Shown here piece after piece: positions 9,637-17,900 of a DNA stretch of 64,000 nucleotides. Below the pieces are notes generated by a model, which did no database searches, had not been told where the DNA came from, and saw only the letters and a program-made list of their open reading frames with translations. The number at the start of each line of letters is the position of its first letter. Position 1 is the stretch's first letter. This DNA comes from CAVUMR01 sp963742715. GTDB taxonomy: Bacteria; Actinomycetota; Actinomycetes; Mycobacteriales; Micromonosporaceae. Position numbers and translations under genes: made by a program. The DNA lies in contig CAVUMR010000002.1 of assembly GCA_963742715.1 (NCBI GenBank), positions 2,480,001 through 2,544,000 of the forward strand, in the 5' to 3' direction.

Positions 9637-10194
9637 CTAGATCCACTCGTCCGGGATCAGCGTGATCTCGAACGGTTCCTTGACCGTCACCGACTCCCCC
9701 GGCCGGGCGGTAACCACTTCGTCCCAGGTGCCGTCCGGCCGCGGTCGGGTGTGCACGTGCGTCACCCCGGAGCGCTCGACCCGCCAGTACGCGGGGATCC
9801 CCTGCCGGGCGTACGCCTGAGACTTGACCAGCCGGTCCTGACGCTTCGTGCTGATGGATTCGACCTCGACCACCAGCTGGAGCGGTGCCTCCCCCCATTG
9901 CTGATCCACATCTGGCAGTTCGGAGTCCAACACTGCGAGGTCCGGCACGATGTGTTCCCCAGCGACTGTGTAGCCCGAGTTGCCGTAGATCTCCCACCCG
10001 GATGGCAGCGCGCGAAGAATCACCTTCTCGAGCCGGTGGACCAGCTTCTCGTGCCGCCAGGTGGCAGGGGGGTTCACAACCAGCTCTCCGCTCAGGATCT
10101 CGTACCGGTATCCGTCATCCGGAGCGTTGGCGATGAGATCGAGGAGTTCGGAAAGGTCGTCGGGCGCGTTGTGCTCAACCGGCTGCGCACTCAT
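9637..10194 (-). CDS. Uma2 family (DUF820) restriction-endonuclease-fold protein
   Basis: 185 aa. The ATG at 10194 is preferred over two upstream ATGs because GAGGGGGAGG lies 5-14 nt before it. Family pattern: YEILSGELVVNPP near the N-terminus, then PDLAVLD and VVEVESISTKRQDRLVKSQAYA, which place an Asp, Glu and Lys in the PD-(D/E)XK-like arrangement. The closing pattern is IPAYWRVE. Uma2 proteins are abundant, often in many copies, in actinomycetes and cyanobacteria, and their biological role is unclear. It is encoded between the dehydrogenase and mnmA with no sign of an operon. Confidence 0.85.
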   Translation of the reverse strand: MSAQPVEHNAPDDLSELLDLIANAPDDGYRYEILSGELVVNPPATWRHEKLVHRLEKVILRALPSGWEIYGNSGYTVAGEHIVPDLAVLDSELPDVDQQWGEAPLQLVVEVESISTKRQDRLVKSQAYARQGIPAYWRVERSGVTHVHTRPRPDGTWDEVVTARPGESVTVKEPFEITLIPDEWI

Positions 10195-10299
10195 CCTGGC
10201 CTCCCCCTCGCGCCTGGCATCCTGCTCGACCATGGTCAACTCCGGACGCGGTAAGCGTAGAGATCAGCTACAGCGGTCAGCATCACCGTAGCGAGTGAT

Positions 10300-11382
10300 T
10301 CACCCGCGCGTGGCAGAGGTGATCGTGGCGGAGCCGAGCACCAGGTCACCGGCCGGGTCCGGGCGGTACATGACGAGCGCCTGACCGGGCGCGACACCAC
10401 GGGCCGGCCGGTGCAGCCGGGCGACCACCGAGTCGGGATGCACCTCGACGGTGGCCGGCACGGTCGCGCCGTGCGCACGCAACTGCAGCTCGCAGTCGAA
10501 CGTACCGGCGGGCGCCGTACCGGCCGGCCACACCGGTCGCGCGCCCTGCACCACGTCCACCTCCAGCGCCTCGGCGCTGCCCACGGTGACCGTGTTGCTG
10601 ACCGGCGTGACGGACAGGACGTACCGCGGCTTCCCGTCCGGCGCGGGTCGCCCGAGCGCGAGCCCGCGCCGCTGGCCGACCGTGTACGCGTACGCCCCGG
10701 TGTGCTGGCCCAGTACCGCGCCGGTGTCCGCGTCGACGATGTCGCCGGGCTGCTCACCGAGGCGCTTGGCCAGGAACCCGCGGGTGTCGCCGTCGGCGAT
10801 GAAGCAGATGTCGTGCGAGTCGGGCTTGTCCGCGACGGCGAGGCCGCGCTCCGCCGCCTCGGCGCGTACCCGCGTCTTGGTCCACTCGCCGAGCGGGAAC
10901 ATCGCGCCGCGCAACTGGTCGCCGGTGAGGACAGCCAGCACGTACGACTGGTCCTTGCCGAGGTCGACCGAGCGCCTCAGCTGACCGTCCACCAGCCGCG
11001 CGTGATGCCCGGTCACCACCGCGTCGAAGCCCAGGGCCACGGCCCGGTCCAGCACCGCGGCGAACTTGATCTTCTCGTTGCAGCGCAGGCACGGATTGGG
11101 GGTACGGCCGGCCGCGTACTCGGCCACGAAGTCGTCCACGACGTTGTCGTGGAACTCCTCGGCCAGATCCCACACGTAGAACGGAATGCCGATCACGTCC
11201 GCGGCCCGCCGGGCGTCCCGCGCGTCCTCGAGCGTGCAACAGCCACGCGCGCCCGACCGGTACGTCTGCGGGTTGCGCGCCAGGGCCAGATGTACCCCTG
11301 TCACGTCATGCCCTGCCTCGACGGCGCGGGCGGCCGCGACGGCGGAGTCCACCCCGCCGGACATCGCCGCGAGCACCCTCAC
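10300..11382 (-). CDS. mnmA: tRNA-specific 2-thiouridylase MnmA
   Basis: 360 aa. Uses ATP and persulfide sulfur to make the 2-thio group of wobble uridine 34 in tRNAs for Glu, Gln and Lys. The start is the GTG at 11382, which overlaps the TGA of the cysteine desulfurase gene as GTGA, indicating translational coupling. The PP-loop AMSGGVDSA is at residues 6-14. The first catalytic cysteine sits in TPNPCLRCNEKIKF and the second in SHDICFI, and TGHHARL and GQRRGLALG are also typical. The upstream coupled desulfurase is the expected sulfur donor. Confidence 0.95.
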   Translation of the reverse strand: MRVLAAMSGGVDSAVAAARAVEAGHDVTGVHLALARNPQTYRSGARGCCTLEDARDARRAADVIGIPFYVWDLAEEFHDNVVDDFVAEYAAGRTPNPCLRCNEKIKFAAVLDRAVALGFDAVVTGHHARLVDGQLRRSVDLGKDQSYVLAVLTGDQLRGAMFPLGEWTKTRVRAEAAERGLAVADKPDSHDICFIADGDTRGFLAKRLGEQPGDIVDADTGAVLGQHTGAYAYTVGQRRGLALGRPAPDGKPRYVLSVTPVSNTVTVGSAEALEVDVVQGARPVWPAGTAPAGTFDCELQLRAHGATVPATVEVHPDSVVARLHRPARGVAPGQALVMYRPDPAGDLVLGSATITSATRG

Positions 11383-12551
11383 CGGCGGCTCACCGCCCCG
11401 GCGCGACGGGCCCGTTCCACCGCCGCCGGCAGCGCGGCGACCAGCGCGTCCACGTCCTGCTGGGTGGAGGTACGGCCGAGCGAGAAGCGCAGCGACGAGC
11501 GGGCCCGTACGTCGTCGGCGCCCAGCGCGAGCAGTACGTGGCTGGGCTGCGCCACCCCGGCCGAACAGGCCGAGCCGGTGGAGCACTCGATGCCCTGCGC
11601 GTCGAGCAGCATGAGCAGCGCGTCCCCCTCGCAGCCGGGGAACGACAGGTGCGCGTTGCCGGGCAGCCGGTTGGTCGGGTCGCCGTTGAGCACCACGTCC
11701 GGCACGGTTTCGCGTACCCGCGCGATCAGTTCGTCCCGCAGCGCGGTGACCCGCACCGTGTACTCCTGCTGCGCCTTCACCGCGAGCTCGACGGCGACCG
11801 CGAAGGCGGCGATGCCGGGCACGTCGAGGGTGCCGGAGCGTACGTCCCGCTCCTGCCCGCCGCCGTGCAGCAGCGGCGTGCAGTCGACCTGCCGGCCGAG
11901 TACCAGCGCGCCGACGCCGACCGGCCCACCGAGCTTGTGCCCGGTGACGGTCATCGCGTCGAGCCCGGCGCGGGCGAAGTCGACCGGTACCTGGCCGACG
12001 GCCTGTACCGCGTCGGTGTGGAACACCACGCCCGCCTGCCGCGTGATCACGGCCAGCTCGGCGATCGGTTGTACCGTGCCCACCTCGTTGTTCGCCCACA
12101 TCACGGTGGCCAGCGCGACCTCGTCCGGGTGCGCGGCTATCGCCTTTGCGAGCGTGTCCGGGGCCAGCCGACCGAGCGGGTCGACCGGCAGCCACTCGAT
12201 GGTCGCGCCGGCGTGGTCGCCGAGCCAGTGCACCGAGTCGAGTACGGCGTGGTGCTCGGTGCACGCGGCGAGCACCCGGGTACGGCGGGGATCCGCCGCC
12301 TGCCGGGCCCAGAAGACACCCTTGACGGCGAGGTTGTCGCTCTCGGTCCCTCCGCTGGTGAACACGACCTCGCTCGGCCGGGCACCCAGCGCGGCGGCGA
12401 TCCGCTCCCGCGCCTCCTCGACCAGGCGTCGGGCCTGCCGGCCACTGGCGTGCAGCGACGACGCATTGCCCACCTCACGTGCCACCGAGACGTACGTGTC
12501 GAGCGCCTCGGGAAGCATCGGGGTGGTGGCGGCGTGATCCAGGTACACCAT
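11379..12551 (-). CDS. iscS: Cysteine desulfurase (IscS/NifS type)
   Basis: 390 aa. PLP enzyme releasing sulfur from cysteine as an enzyme-bound persulfide. It begins MVYLDHAATTP, the standard class V aminotransferase start. The PLP lysine is in TGHKLGGP and is preceded by HTDAVQAVGQ; substrate and PLP residues lie in TEHHAVLD; the persulfide cysteine is in STGSACSAG. It overlaps mnmA by 4 bp, so sulfur for tRNA thiolation is an inferred use; Fe-S cluster assembly is the other likely client. The same pair is adjacent in mycobacteria. A 17-bp-arm terminator separates it from bioY upstream. Confidence 0.94.
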   Translation of the reverse strand: MVYLDHAATTPMLPEALDTYVSVAREVGNASSLHASGRQARRLVEEARERIAAALGARPSEVVFTSGGTESDNLAVKGVFWARQAADPRRTRVLAACTEHHAVLDSVHWLGDHAGATIEWLPVDPLGRLAPDTLAKAIAAHPDEVALATVMWANNEVGTVQPIAELAVITRQAGVVFHTDAVQAVGQVPVDFARAGLDAMTVTGHKLGGPVGVGALVLGRQVDCTPLLHGGGQERDVRSGTLDVPGIAAFAVAVELAVKAQQEYTVRVTALRDELIARVRETVPDVVLNGDPTNRLPGNAHLSFPGCEGDALLMLLDAQGIECSTGSACSAGVAQPSHVLLALGADDVRARSSLRFSLGRTSTQQDVDALVAALPAAVERARRAGAVSRR

Positions 12552-12630
12552 CAGCCGCCAGCCTATCCGGACCGGTACCGGATCGGCCCGGCGCCGCTGG
12601 CAAGGGCTGCTGCCGGCCCCGACATAGACG

Positions 12631-12670
12631 ACGGTGGCCGGCGCGGGCTGTCACCCGCGCCGGCCACCGT
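12631..12670 (-). terminator. Strong stem-loop terminator after bioY
   Basis: A perfect 17-bp inverted repeat (arm ACGGTGGCCGGCGCGGG) with a 6-nt loop, lying 10 bp past the bioY stop and 80 bp before the cysteine desulfurase start. There is no long T-run after it, as is usual in actinomycetes. It should isolate bioY from the desulfurase-mnmA pair. Confidence 0.85.
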
Positions 12671-12679
12671 TCGAACGGC

Positions 12680-13267
12680 CTACTTGGAGAGCTTCTGTAC
12701 CAACCGCCAGCTGCCCGGCAGGAGCCCGGCCGCGAGCGCGATCTTGATGGCGTCGCCGATGAAGAAGATCACCGCGCCCTTGTACAGCGCGTCACCCGGG
12801 GTCATGCCGGTGACGGTGATCAGCCAACCGACGCCGAAGGCGTAGATCGCGAGGTTGCCGAGCACCATCGTCGCGACCGTGCGTACCGGGGTCCGGTCGC
12901 CGCCGCGACGGGCCAGCTCGCCGACGATCGCGCCGGCCACGACGAAGCCGATCAGGTAGCCGAACGCGGGACCGCCGGCGCCGGACTCGCCACCGGCGAA
13001 CCACGGCACCCCGGCCACTCCCGCGAGCAGGTACAGCAGCATGCTGGCCAGGCCACGCAGCGGGCCGAGCGCGGCACCGGCCAGCAGGACCGCGAAGGTC
13101 TGCCCGGTGACCGGCACCGGGCTGATCTCGCCGAGCGGGATGGACACCTGGGCGGCCAGGCCGGTCAGTCCCGCGCCGGCGAGCACCAGCACGGCATCCC
13201 GGACCAGCGAGCCGGGCACCAGATCGGCCAGCACAATGCGCCGGGCGACGACCGATTCAGTGGACAC
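12680..13267 (-). CDS. bioY: BioY, biotin-specific S component of an ECF transporter
   Basis: 195 aa from the GTG at 13267, which has GGAGG 7 nt upstream; the longer open frame upstream has Arg/Pro-rich shadow composition. It shows about six hydrophobic helices with the BioY hallmarks: SIPLGEISPVPVTGQTFAVLL after the first helix, LGPLRGLASMLLYLLAGVAGVPWFAGG, and GPAFGYLIGF. It binds biotin with high affinity at the membrane. Its ECF energising partners (bioM/bioN) are not adjacent; shared EcfA/EcfT modules encoded elsewhere, or transport by BioY alone, are known alternatives. It sits between the electron-transfer flavoprotein genes and the cysteine desulfurase. Confidence 0.93.
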   Translation of the reverse strand: MSTESVVARRIVLADLVPGSLVRDAVLVLAGAGLTGLAAQVSIPLGEISPVPVTGQTFAVLLAGAALGPLRGLASMLLYLLAGVAGVPWFAGGESGAGGPAFGYLIGFVVAGAIVGELARRGGDRTPVRTVATMVLGNLAIYAFGVGWLITVTGMTPGDALYKGAVIFFIGDAIKIALAAGLLPGSWRLVQKLSK

Positions 13268-13358
13268 TGTCGAACCTCCGAGGGGGCGGGGTGGCGCGAC
13301 GACAGGCGGCCGGCGGGGACAGGCCGGCCGCGGCGCGCCACGGTGAGGGGGTGCGGGT

Positions 13359-14330
13359 TCAGCTCTTGCGCTTGTTGATCTCCTCGACGGCCTGCGGTAC
13401 CACCTTGAACAGGTCGCCGACGACACCGAAGTCGGCCAGCTCGAAGATGGGCGCCTCGCTGTCCTTGTTGATCGCGACGATCGTCTTCGAGGTCTGCATG
13501 CCGGCCCGGTGCTGGATCGCGCCGGAGATGCCGACCGCGACGTACAGCTGCGGCGAGACGGTCTTGCCGGTCTGCCCGACCTGGAACTGGTGCGGGTAGA
13601 AGCCGGAGTCGGTGGCTGCCCGGGACGCGCCGACCGCGCCGCCGAGCGAGTCGGCCAGGCTCTCGATCAGCTTGAAGTTGTCGGCGCTGCCGACGCCGCG
13701 ACCGCCGGAGATCACCACCGACGCCTCGGTCAGCTCCGGGCGGGAGCCCTTCTGCTCGACCACCCGGTCCAGCACCTTGGCGGCCTTCGCGGCGTCCGAC
13801 ACCGACACCTGGACGGTTTCCCGCTCGGCGCTCGCCGCGGCCGGCTCCGGGGTGACGGAGTTCGGCCGCACGGTGAGCAGCGGAAGACCGCGGGTGACCC
13901 GGGACCGCGCGATGGTCGCGCCGGCGAACACCACCTGGGTCGCCGTACCGTCGGCGTCCACCGCGGACACGTCGGTCAGCAGGCCGTTGTCCAGCTTGAC
14001 CGCGAGCCGGCCGGCGATCTCCTTGCCCTCCTGGGAGCCGGCCAGCAGTACCGCGGCGGGCTGCTTGTCCTTGACCAGCGCGGCCAGCAGCTCGGCCTTG
14101 GGCGCGACCAGGTAGCCGGACAGGTCGTCGCTCTCCGCGACGTAGATCCGCTGCGCGCCGAACTCACCGAGCCGGTCGGCGACCGCGTCGGTGGTGCCGG
14201 GGGCGCCGAGTACGACCGCCGCCGGTTCGCCCAGCCCGCGGGCGATCGTCAGCATCTCCAGGGAGACCTTCTTCAGGCCCGAGCTGTCGCCCGTCCCGGT
14301 GGTTTCGACGACGACGAGAACCTCAGCCAT
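13359..14330 (-). CDS. etfA: Electron transfer flavoprotein alpha subunit
   Basis: 323 aa. Pairs with EtfB to carry electrons from acyl-CoA and related dehydrogenases to the respiratory chain. The N-terminal domain (MAEVLVVVE...) is of the USP/adenine-nucleotide hydrolase type. The C-terminal FAD domain is complete: SGGRGVGS, GASRAATDSGFYPHQFQVGQ, GISGAIQH, and the FAD-binding end IVAINKDSEAPIFELADFGVVGD. It lies 54 bp downstream of etfB on the same strand and is clearly co-transcribed. Gene order etfB-etfA corresponds to fixA-fixB in mycobacteria. Confidence 0.96.
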   Translation of the reverse strand: MAEVLVVVETTGTGDSSGLKKVSLEMLTIARGLGEPAAVVLGAPGTTDAVADRLGEFGAQRIYVAESDDLSGYLVAPKAELLAALVKDKQPAAVLLAGSQEGKEIAGRLAVKLDNGLLTDVSAVDADGTATQVVFAGATIARSRVTRGLPLLTVRPNSVTPEPAAASAERETVQVSVSDAAKAAKVLDRVVEQKGSRPELTEASVVISGGRGVGSADNFKLIESLADSLGGAVGASRAATDSGFYPHQFQVGQTGKTVSPQLYVAVGISGAIQHRAGMQTSKTIVAINKDSEAPIFELADFGVVGDLFKVVPQAVEEINKRKS

Positions 14331-14384
14331 CTCTGCCGTGTTCCTTCCGCTAGTGCGACCGCAGCGCTGGTCAGACCCTGGGGC

Positions 14385-15164
14385 TCAGACGAACTTTTCG
14401 CTGGCGAGGAATTCGACCAGCTTCGCGCCGCCCTCGCCCTCGTCGGTGACCGTGACCCCGGCGGTACGGACCGGGCGCGGCGCGAACTCGACGACCTCGC
14501 TGCTGGCTCCGGCGTGGCCGACCTCGTCGGCCGGGATGCCGAGATCACCCAGCGACAGCGTGGTGACCGGCTTCTTCTTCGCCGCCATGATGCCCTTGAA
14601 GGAGGGGTAGCGCGGCTCGTTGATCGTGTCCCAGACGGACACGACAGCCTTGCCGGTGGCCTGCACCACCTCGTAGCCCTCGTCGGTCTGCCGCTCGACC
14701 GTGTACGTGTCGCCGTCCACGGTGAGCTTGCGCGCGCCGGTCAGCGCCGCGACCCCGAGCCGCTCGGCGATCATGTGCGGGATCACCTGTACCCGGCCGT
14801 CGGTGGATTCCGCGCCGCACAGGATGAGGTCCCACTCGACGGTACCGAGGGCGGCGGCGAGCACCTTGGAGGTGGCCAGCGCGCACGAGCCGTGCAGGGC
14901 GTCGTCGGTGACGTGCACCGCCCCGTCCGGACCCATCGACAGCGACTTGCGGATCGACTCGGACGCCTGCTGCGGCCCCATGGTGAGGATCGTGACCGTG
15001 CCACCGTTGGCCTCCTGCAACTTGAGGGCCTCTTCGATGGCGTACTCGTCCATCTCGTTGATCACGTTGTTGGCCGAGCCGCGGTCGACGGTGTTGTCAT
15101 CGGACTTCAGCGCACGCTCCGTGTTGGAGTCCGGCACCTGCTTGACCAGGACGACGATATTCAT
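14385..15164 (-). CDS. etfB: Electron transfer flavoprotein beta subunit
   Basis: 259 aa from the ATG at 15164, preceded by AGGAGGT at about 10 nt; an upstream in-frame ATG at 15200 would only add Arg-rich residues. It begins MNIVVLVKQVPDS, the standard EtfB start. Further features are DEYAIEEALKL, the AMP-binding loop with GPDGAVHVTDD, and LILCGAESTDG, and a recognition-loop region ending in AAKKKPV that matches the family. It forms the heterodimer with EtfA, binds AMP, and receives electrons from dehydrogenases. A possible TetR-type operator lies about 110 bp upstream. Confidence 0.96.
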   Translation of the reverse strand: MNIVVLVKQVPDSNTERALKSDDNTVDRGSANNVINEMDEYAIEEALKLQEANGGTVTILTMGPQQASESIRKSLSMGPDGAVHVTDDALHGSCALATSKVLAAALGTVEWDLILCGAESTDGRVQVIPHMIAERLGVAALTGARKLTVDGDTYTVERQTDEGYEVVQATGKAVVSVWDTINEPRYPSFKGIMAAKKKPVTTLSLGDLGIPADEVGHAGASSEVVEFAPRPVRTAGVTVTDEGEGGAKLVEFLASEKFV

Positions 15165-15275
15165 CGCTGCGCACGACCTCCTGAACGGACGTTCAGCCAA
15201 TTCCTCCGCAGAGCCTTCCCAAGCGGCCCGGCGGGGTCAACCTCACTACCTGTGGGGTTGGCCACCGGCTAGAGG

Positions 15276-15289
15276 TTACTAGCAAGTAG
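15276..15289. promoter_or_regulatory. Candidate TetR-type operator between etfB and the methyltransferase
   Basis: TTACTAGCAAGTAG: half-sites TACT and AGTA around a 4-bp centre, the size and form of operators used by TetR-family regulators of lipid catabolism. It sits in the 258-bp divergent region, upstream of etfB. The assignment rests on the palindrome and the ETF context only. Confidence 0.35.
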
Positions 15290-15422
15290 CGAGCACCGAT
15301 CGTGGGCTTGTCCAGCGGTGAGCTGTCCCACGGAGCCCTGACCCCGGCTCAGCGTAGGACCCGCGACGGGCCGGGGCTCGACGACCCGGCAACCGGCCGT
15401 CACGTACCGGCATCATGTACCG

Positions 15423-16202
15423 GTGACCTCAGCACCGGCGCTCACCCTCACCGGGGAGCGCACCCTGCCCGGCATCGCGCACGAGAACTACTGGTTCCGG
15501 CGACACGAGGCCGCCTACCTCGCCCTGCCGGGGCTGGTCCCGGACACGGCTGTCACGGCGGGCGCCGTTCTCGAGGCGGGCGCCGGCGAGGGGTACGGTG
15601 CCGCGCTGCTGGCCGAGGCCGGCGCGCGGGTGGTGGCGCTCGACTACGACCCGACCGCGGTCGCGCACCTCGCCCGCCGGTACCCCCGGGTCGCCGCCGT
15701 ACGCGGCAACGTGGTGGCCACCCCGTTCACCACCGCCGCGTTCGATGCCGTGGTCAGCCTCCAGGTGGTCGAACACCTGTGGGACCAGCGGGGGTACGTG
15801 GCCGAGTGCGCCCGGCTCCTGCGCCCCGGCGGCCGGTTCGCGGTGTCCACCCCGAACCGGTTGACCTTCTCCCCCGGGTACGACCCGGTGCGCGACCGGC
15901 CGTGCAACGCATACCACACGCGCGAGTTCGCGGCCGACGAACTGGCCGAGCTGCTGGCGCCGTGGTTCCGGCTGGACCGGCTGGTCGGACTGCACGCCGG
16001 AGCACGGGTACGCGAGCTGGACGAGTGGAGCCGCCGGCGGTACGGCCACGACCTGGTGGGCGCGCAGCTCGACGTACCGGCCGAGGAGTGGCCGGCGGAG
16101 CTGCGCGCGGCCGTCGCCTCGGTGACCGCCACCGACTTCGACGTGTCCGCGCGGGCGCTGGACCGGTCGCTGGACCTGATCGCGGTCGGTACCCGCCGCT
16201 AG
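15423..16202 (+). CDS. Class I SAM-dependent methyltransferase
   Basis: 259 aa from a GTG; I see no good Shine-Dalgarno, so leaderless translation is possible. The Rossmann fold is plain: VLEAGAGEGYGAALLA (motif I), VVALDYDPTAV (acidic residue after strand 2), GNVVATPF, FDAVVSLQVVEHL (motif II), and LLRPGGRFAVSTPN (post-II). The N-terminal GERTLPGIAHENYWFRRHEAAY is distinctive and matches the actinobacterial proteins encoded divergently from etfB (Rv3030 position in M. tuberculosis, linked there to methylated polysaccharide synthesis as I recall). The acceptor in this host is not known. It is followed by a 16-bp tandem repeat array that abuts its stop codon. Confidence 0.88.
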   Translation: MTSAPALTLTGERTLPGIAHENYWFRRHEAAYLALPGLVPDTAVTAGAVLEAGAGEGYGAALLAEAGARVVALDYDPTAVAHLARRYPRVAAVRGNVVATPFTTAAFDAVVSLQVVEHLWDQRGYVAECARLLRPGGRFAVSTPNRLTFSPGYDPVRDRPCNAYHTREFAADELAELLAPWFRLDRLVGLHAGARVRELDEWSRRRYGHDLVGAQLDVPAEEWPAELRAAVASVTATDFDVSARALDRSLDLIAVGTRR

Positions 16203-16290
16203 ACCCGTCCGGCGCCGGACCCCGTCCGGCGCTGGACCCGTCCGGCGCTGGACCCGTCCGGCGCTGGACCCGTCCGGCGCTGGACCCGTC
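16201..16290. repeat. Tandem array, about 5.5 copies of GGACCCGTCCGGCGCT
   Basis: 16-bp units follow one another from the stop codon of the methyltransferase; the second unit carries one extra C and the last degrades. Each unit contains the self-complementary core TCCGGCGCTGGA-like segment, so transcripts could fold into several alternative hairpins and the array may serve as the methyltransferase terminator. It is not a CRISPR: there are no spacers. Confidence 0.9.
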
Positions 16291-16350
16291 GCGCGGCTGG
16301 TGCCGGCTCCCCCGGCGTCCGACCGAACGGCGGGATGCGGCGGAACGGGT

Positions 16351-16356
16351 TAGGTT
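16351..16356 (+). promoter_or_regulatory. Possible -10 box (TAGGTT) of a leaderless promoter
   Basis: TAGGTT ends 9 nt before the ATG of the DUF885 gene and no Shine-Dalgarno is present in between, the arrangement expected for a leaderless actinobacterial transcript. No clear -35 element is visible. Confidence 0.4.
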
Positions 16357-16365
16357 GAGTCGCAA

Positions 16366-17886
16366 ATGGATGTACGGCTGCGCGCTCTTTGCGACCTGAT
16401 GATCCCCGCCGCCCGGGAGGCCGTGGGTCGGCACGAGTACGACGGCACCGTGCAGGACCTGTCCCCGTCCGGCGTCGACCGCGCGCTGGCCGCGCTGTGC
16501 ACGGCGACCGCCGCCGCCGGCCCGTACGCCGACCCGCACGACGAGGCGCAGGCGACCGCCGCGGCGGAGTCGATCCGGGTGCAGTACGGCGAGCTCGCGC
16601 TGCACCGCAGCAACCCGCTGTACCACGTGGCCAACCTCGACCTGTCCTGCTACGACCGCGCGTACACGCCGGCCGACGAGCGCGCCCAGGCCCGCCGCAA
16701 GCACCTGCTGCAGTGGCCGGACGTGGTGGACGCGGCGGTGGCCGCGCTGGACCGGGTACCCGCGCCGGTGGCCCAGGCGACCCTGTCCGCGGCCCGCGGC
16801 CTGGCCAGCCAGATCGAACCGGACGATCGCGACGCCGGCGCGCGGGCCCGGGCCGCGCAGGCCCGCCTGGTGGCGCACCTGGTACACGCTGCCAACAACG
16901 GCGACCCGTCGGCGGCGCTCGGCGGGCCGGCGCTGACCCGGCTGCTGGCCGCGGCCGAGGCGACGCCGGTGGACCTGACCGTGCTCGCGAACCGGGCGGA
17001 GGCCGAGTGCGGCCGGCTGCGCGGGCTGCTCGACGAGTCCTGCCGCCGGCTGACCCCGAAGAAGTCCACTGTGGACACGGTCGCGACTCTGCAGGCCGAC
17101 CACGCGGACGCCGAGGGCGTACTGGTCGAGGCCCGTACGCTCACCGCCGAGGTGATGGACTGGACCGCCGAACACCGGCTCGTCCCGTACCTGGACGGCG
17201 AATGCCTGGTCGGTCCCGCCCCGGAGTCCCGCCGGTGGGCGATGGCGATGATGGGCTGGGCCGCGCCGTACGAGCCGGACGCGCCGAGCTGGTACCACGT
17301 CACGCCGCCGGATCCGTCCTGGCCGCGGCGGGAACAGAAGGACTGGCTGGCCGTGTTCAGCCGGGCCACCCTGCCGGCGATCACCCTGCACGAGGTGGCC
17401 CCCGGCCACTTCTCCCACGGCCGGGCGCTGCGGCACGCACCGGGTGACGTACGCAAGGCGCTGATCGGCGAGGCGTTCGTGGAGGGCTGGGCGCACTACG
17501 TCGAGGAGGTCGCGCTGGAGGAGGGCTTCCACGCCGACGATCCGCGGTTCGCCATCGGCGTGGCGCTCGAAGCGCTGGTACGGGTGTCCCGGTTGGTGTG
17601 CGCCATCGGCGTACACACCGGAGCCCTGACCGTGCCCGAAGCGGCCCGCCGGTTCAGCGACGACGCGTTCCTGCGCGGCCCGGCCGCGCTGGCCGAGGCG
17701 CAGCGTGCCACCTTCGACCCGACATACGGCCGGTACACCTGGGGCAAGCTGGCCATCCAGGAGGTACGCGAGCTGGCCCGGTCCCGCTGGGGCGCCGGCT
17801 TCGACCTGCCCCGGTTCCACGCCGCGCTGCTCGAGCTCGGCTCGCCACCGCTCGGGCTGCTCGCCACCGCGGTGGAGCGCGGATGA
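16366..17886 (+). CDS. DUF885 family metallopeptidase-like protein
   Basis: 506 aa. The C-terminal half carries the DUF885 signature: TLHEVAPGHFSHGRAL, with His342, Glu343 and His348 as likely zinc and catalytic residues, then GEAFVEGWAHYVEE, and later TYGRYTWGKLAIQEVR. The N-terminal half is helical and Ala-rich with no clear motif. The fold is related to M32/M3-type carboxypeptidases; a cytoplasmic peptidase role is likely but the substrate is unknown. No signal peptide is visible. The start lacks a Shine-Dalgarno and may be leaderless. Confidence 0.85.
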   Translation: MDVRLRALCDLMIPAAREAVGRHEYDGTVQDLSPSGVDRALAALCTATAAAGPYADPHDEAQATAAAESIRVQYGELALHRSNPLYHVANLDLSCYDRAYTPADERAQARRKHLLQWPDVVDAAVAALDRVPAPVAQATLSAARGLASQIEPDDRDAGARARAAQARLVAHLVHAANNGDPSAALGGPALTRLLAAAEATPVDLTVLANRAEAECGRLRGLLDESCRRLTPKKSTVDTVATLQADHADAEGVLVEARTLTAEVMDWTAEHRLVPYLDGECLVGPAPESRRWAMAMMGWAAPYEPDAPSWYHVTPPDPSWPRREQKDWLAVFSRATLPAITLHEVAPGHFSHGRALRHAPGDVRKALIGEAFVEGWAHYVEEVALEEGFHADDPRFAIGVALEALVRVSRLVCAIGVHTGALTVPEAARRFSDDAFLRGPAALAEAQRATFDPTYGRYTWGKLAIQEVRELARSRWGAGFDLPRFHAALLELGSPPLGLLATAVERG

Positions 17887-17900
17887 GACGGCGGGGTCGG

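Noticed and set aside
10300..12264. 654-aa fusion of cysteine desulfurase and MnmA suggested by one long frame
   Set aside because: The upstream part is an out-of-frame shadow of the desulfurase gene; MnmA starts at the coupled GTG at 11382.
16201..16290. Possible CRISPR array
   Set aside because: Units are contiguous with no spacers and no cas genes are nearby.
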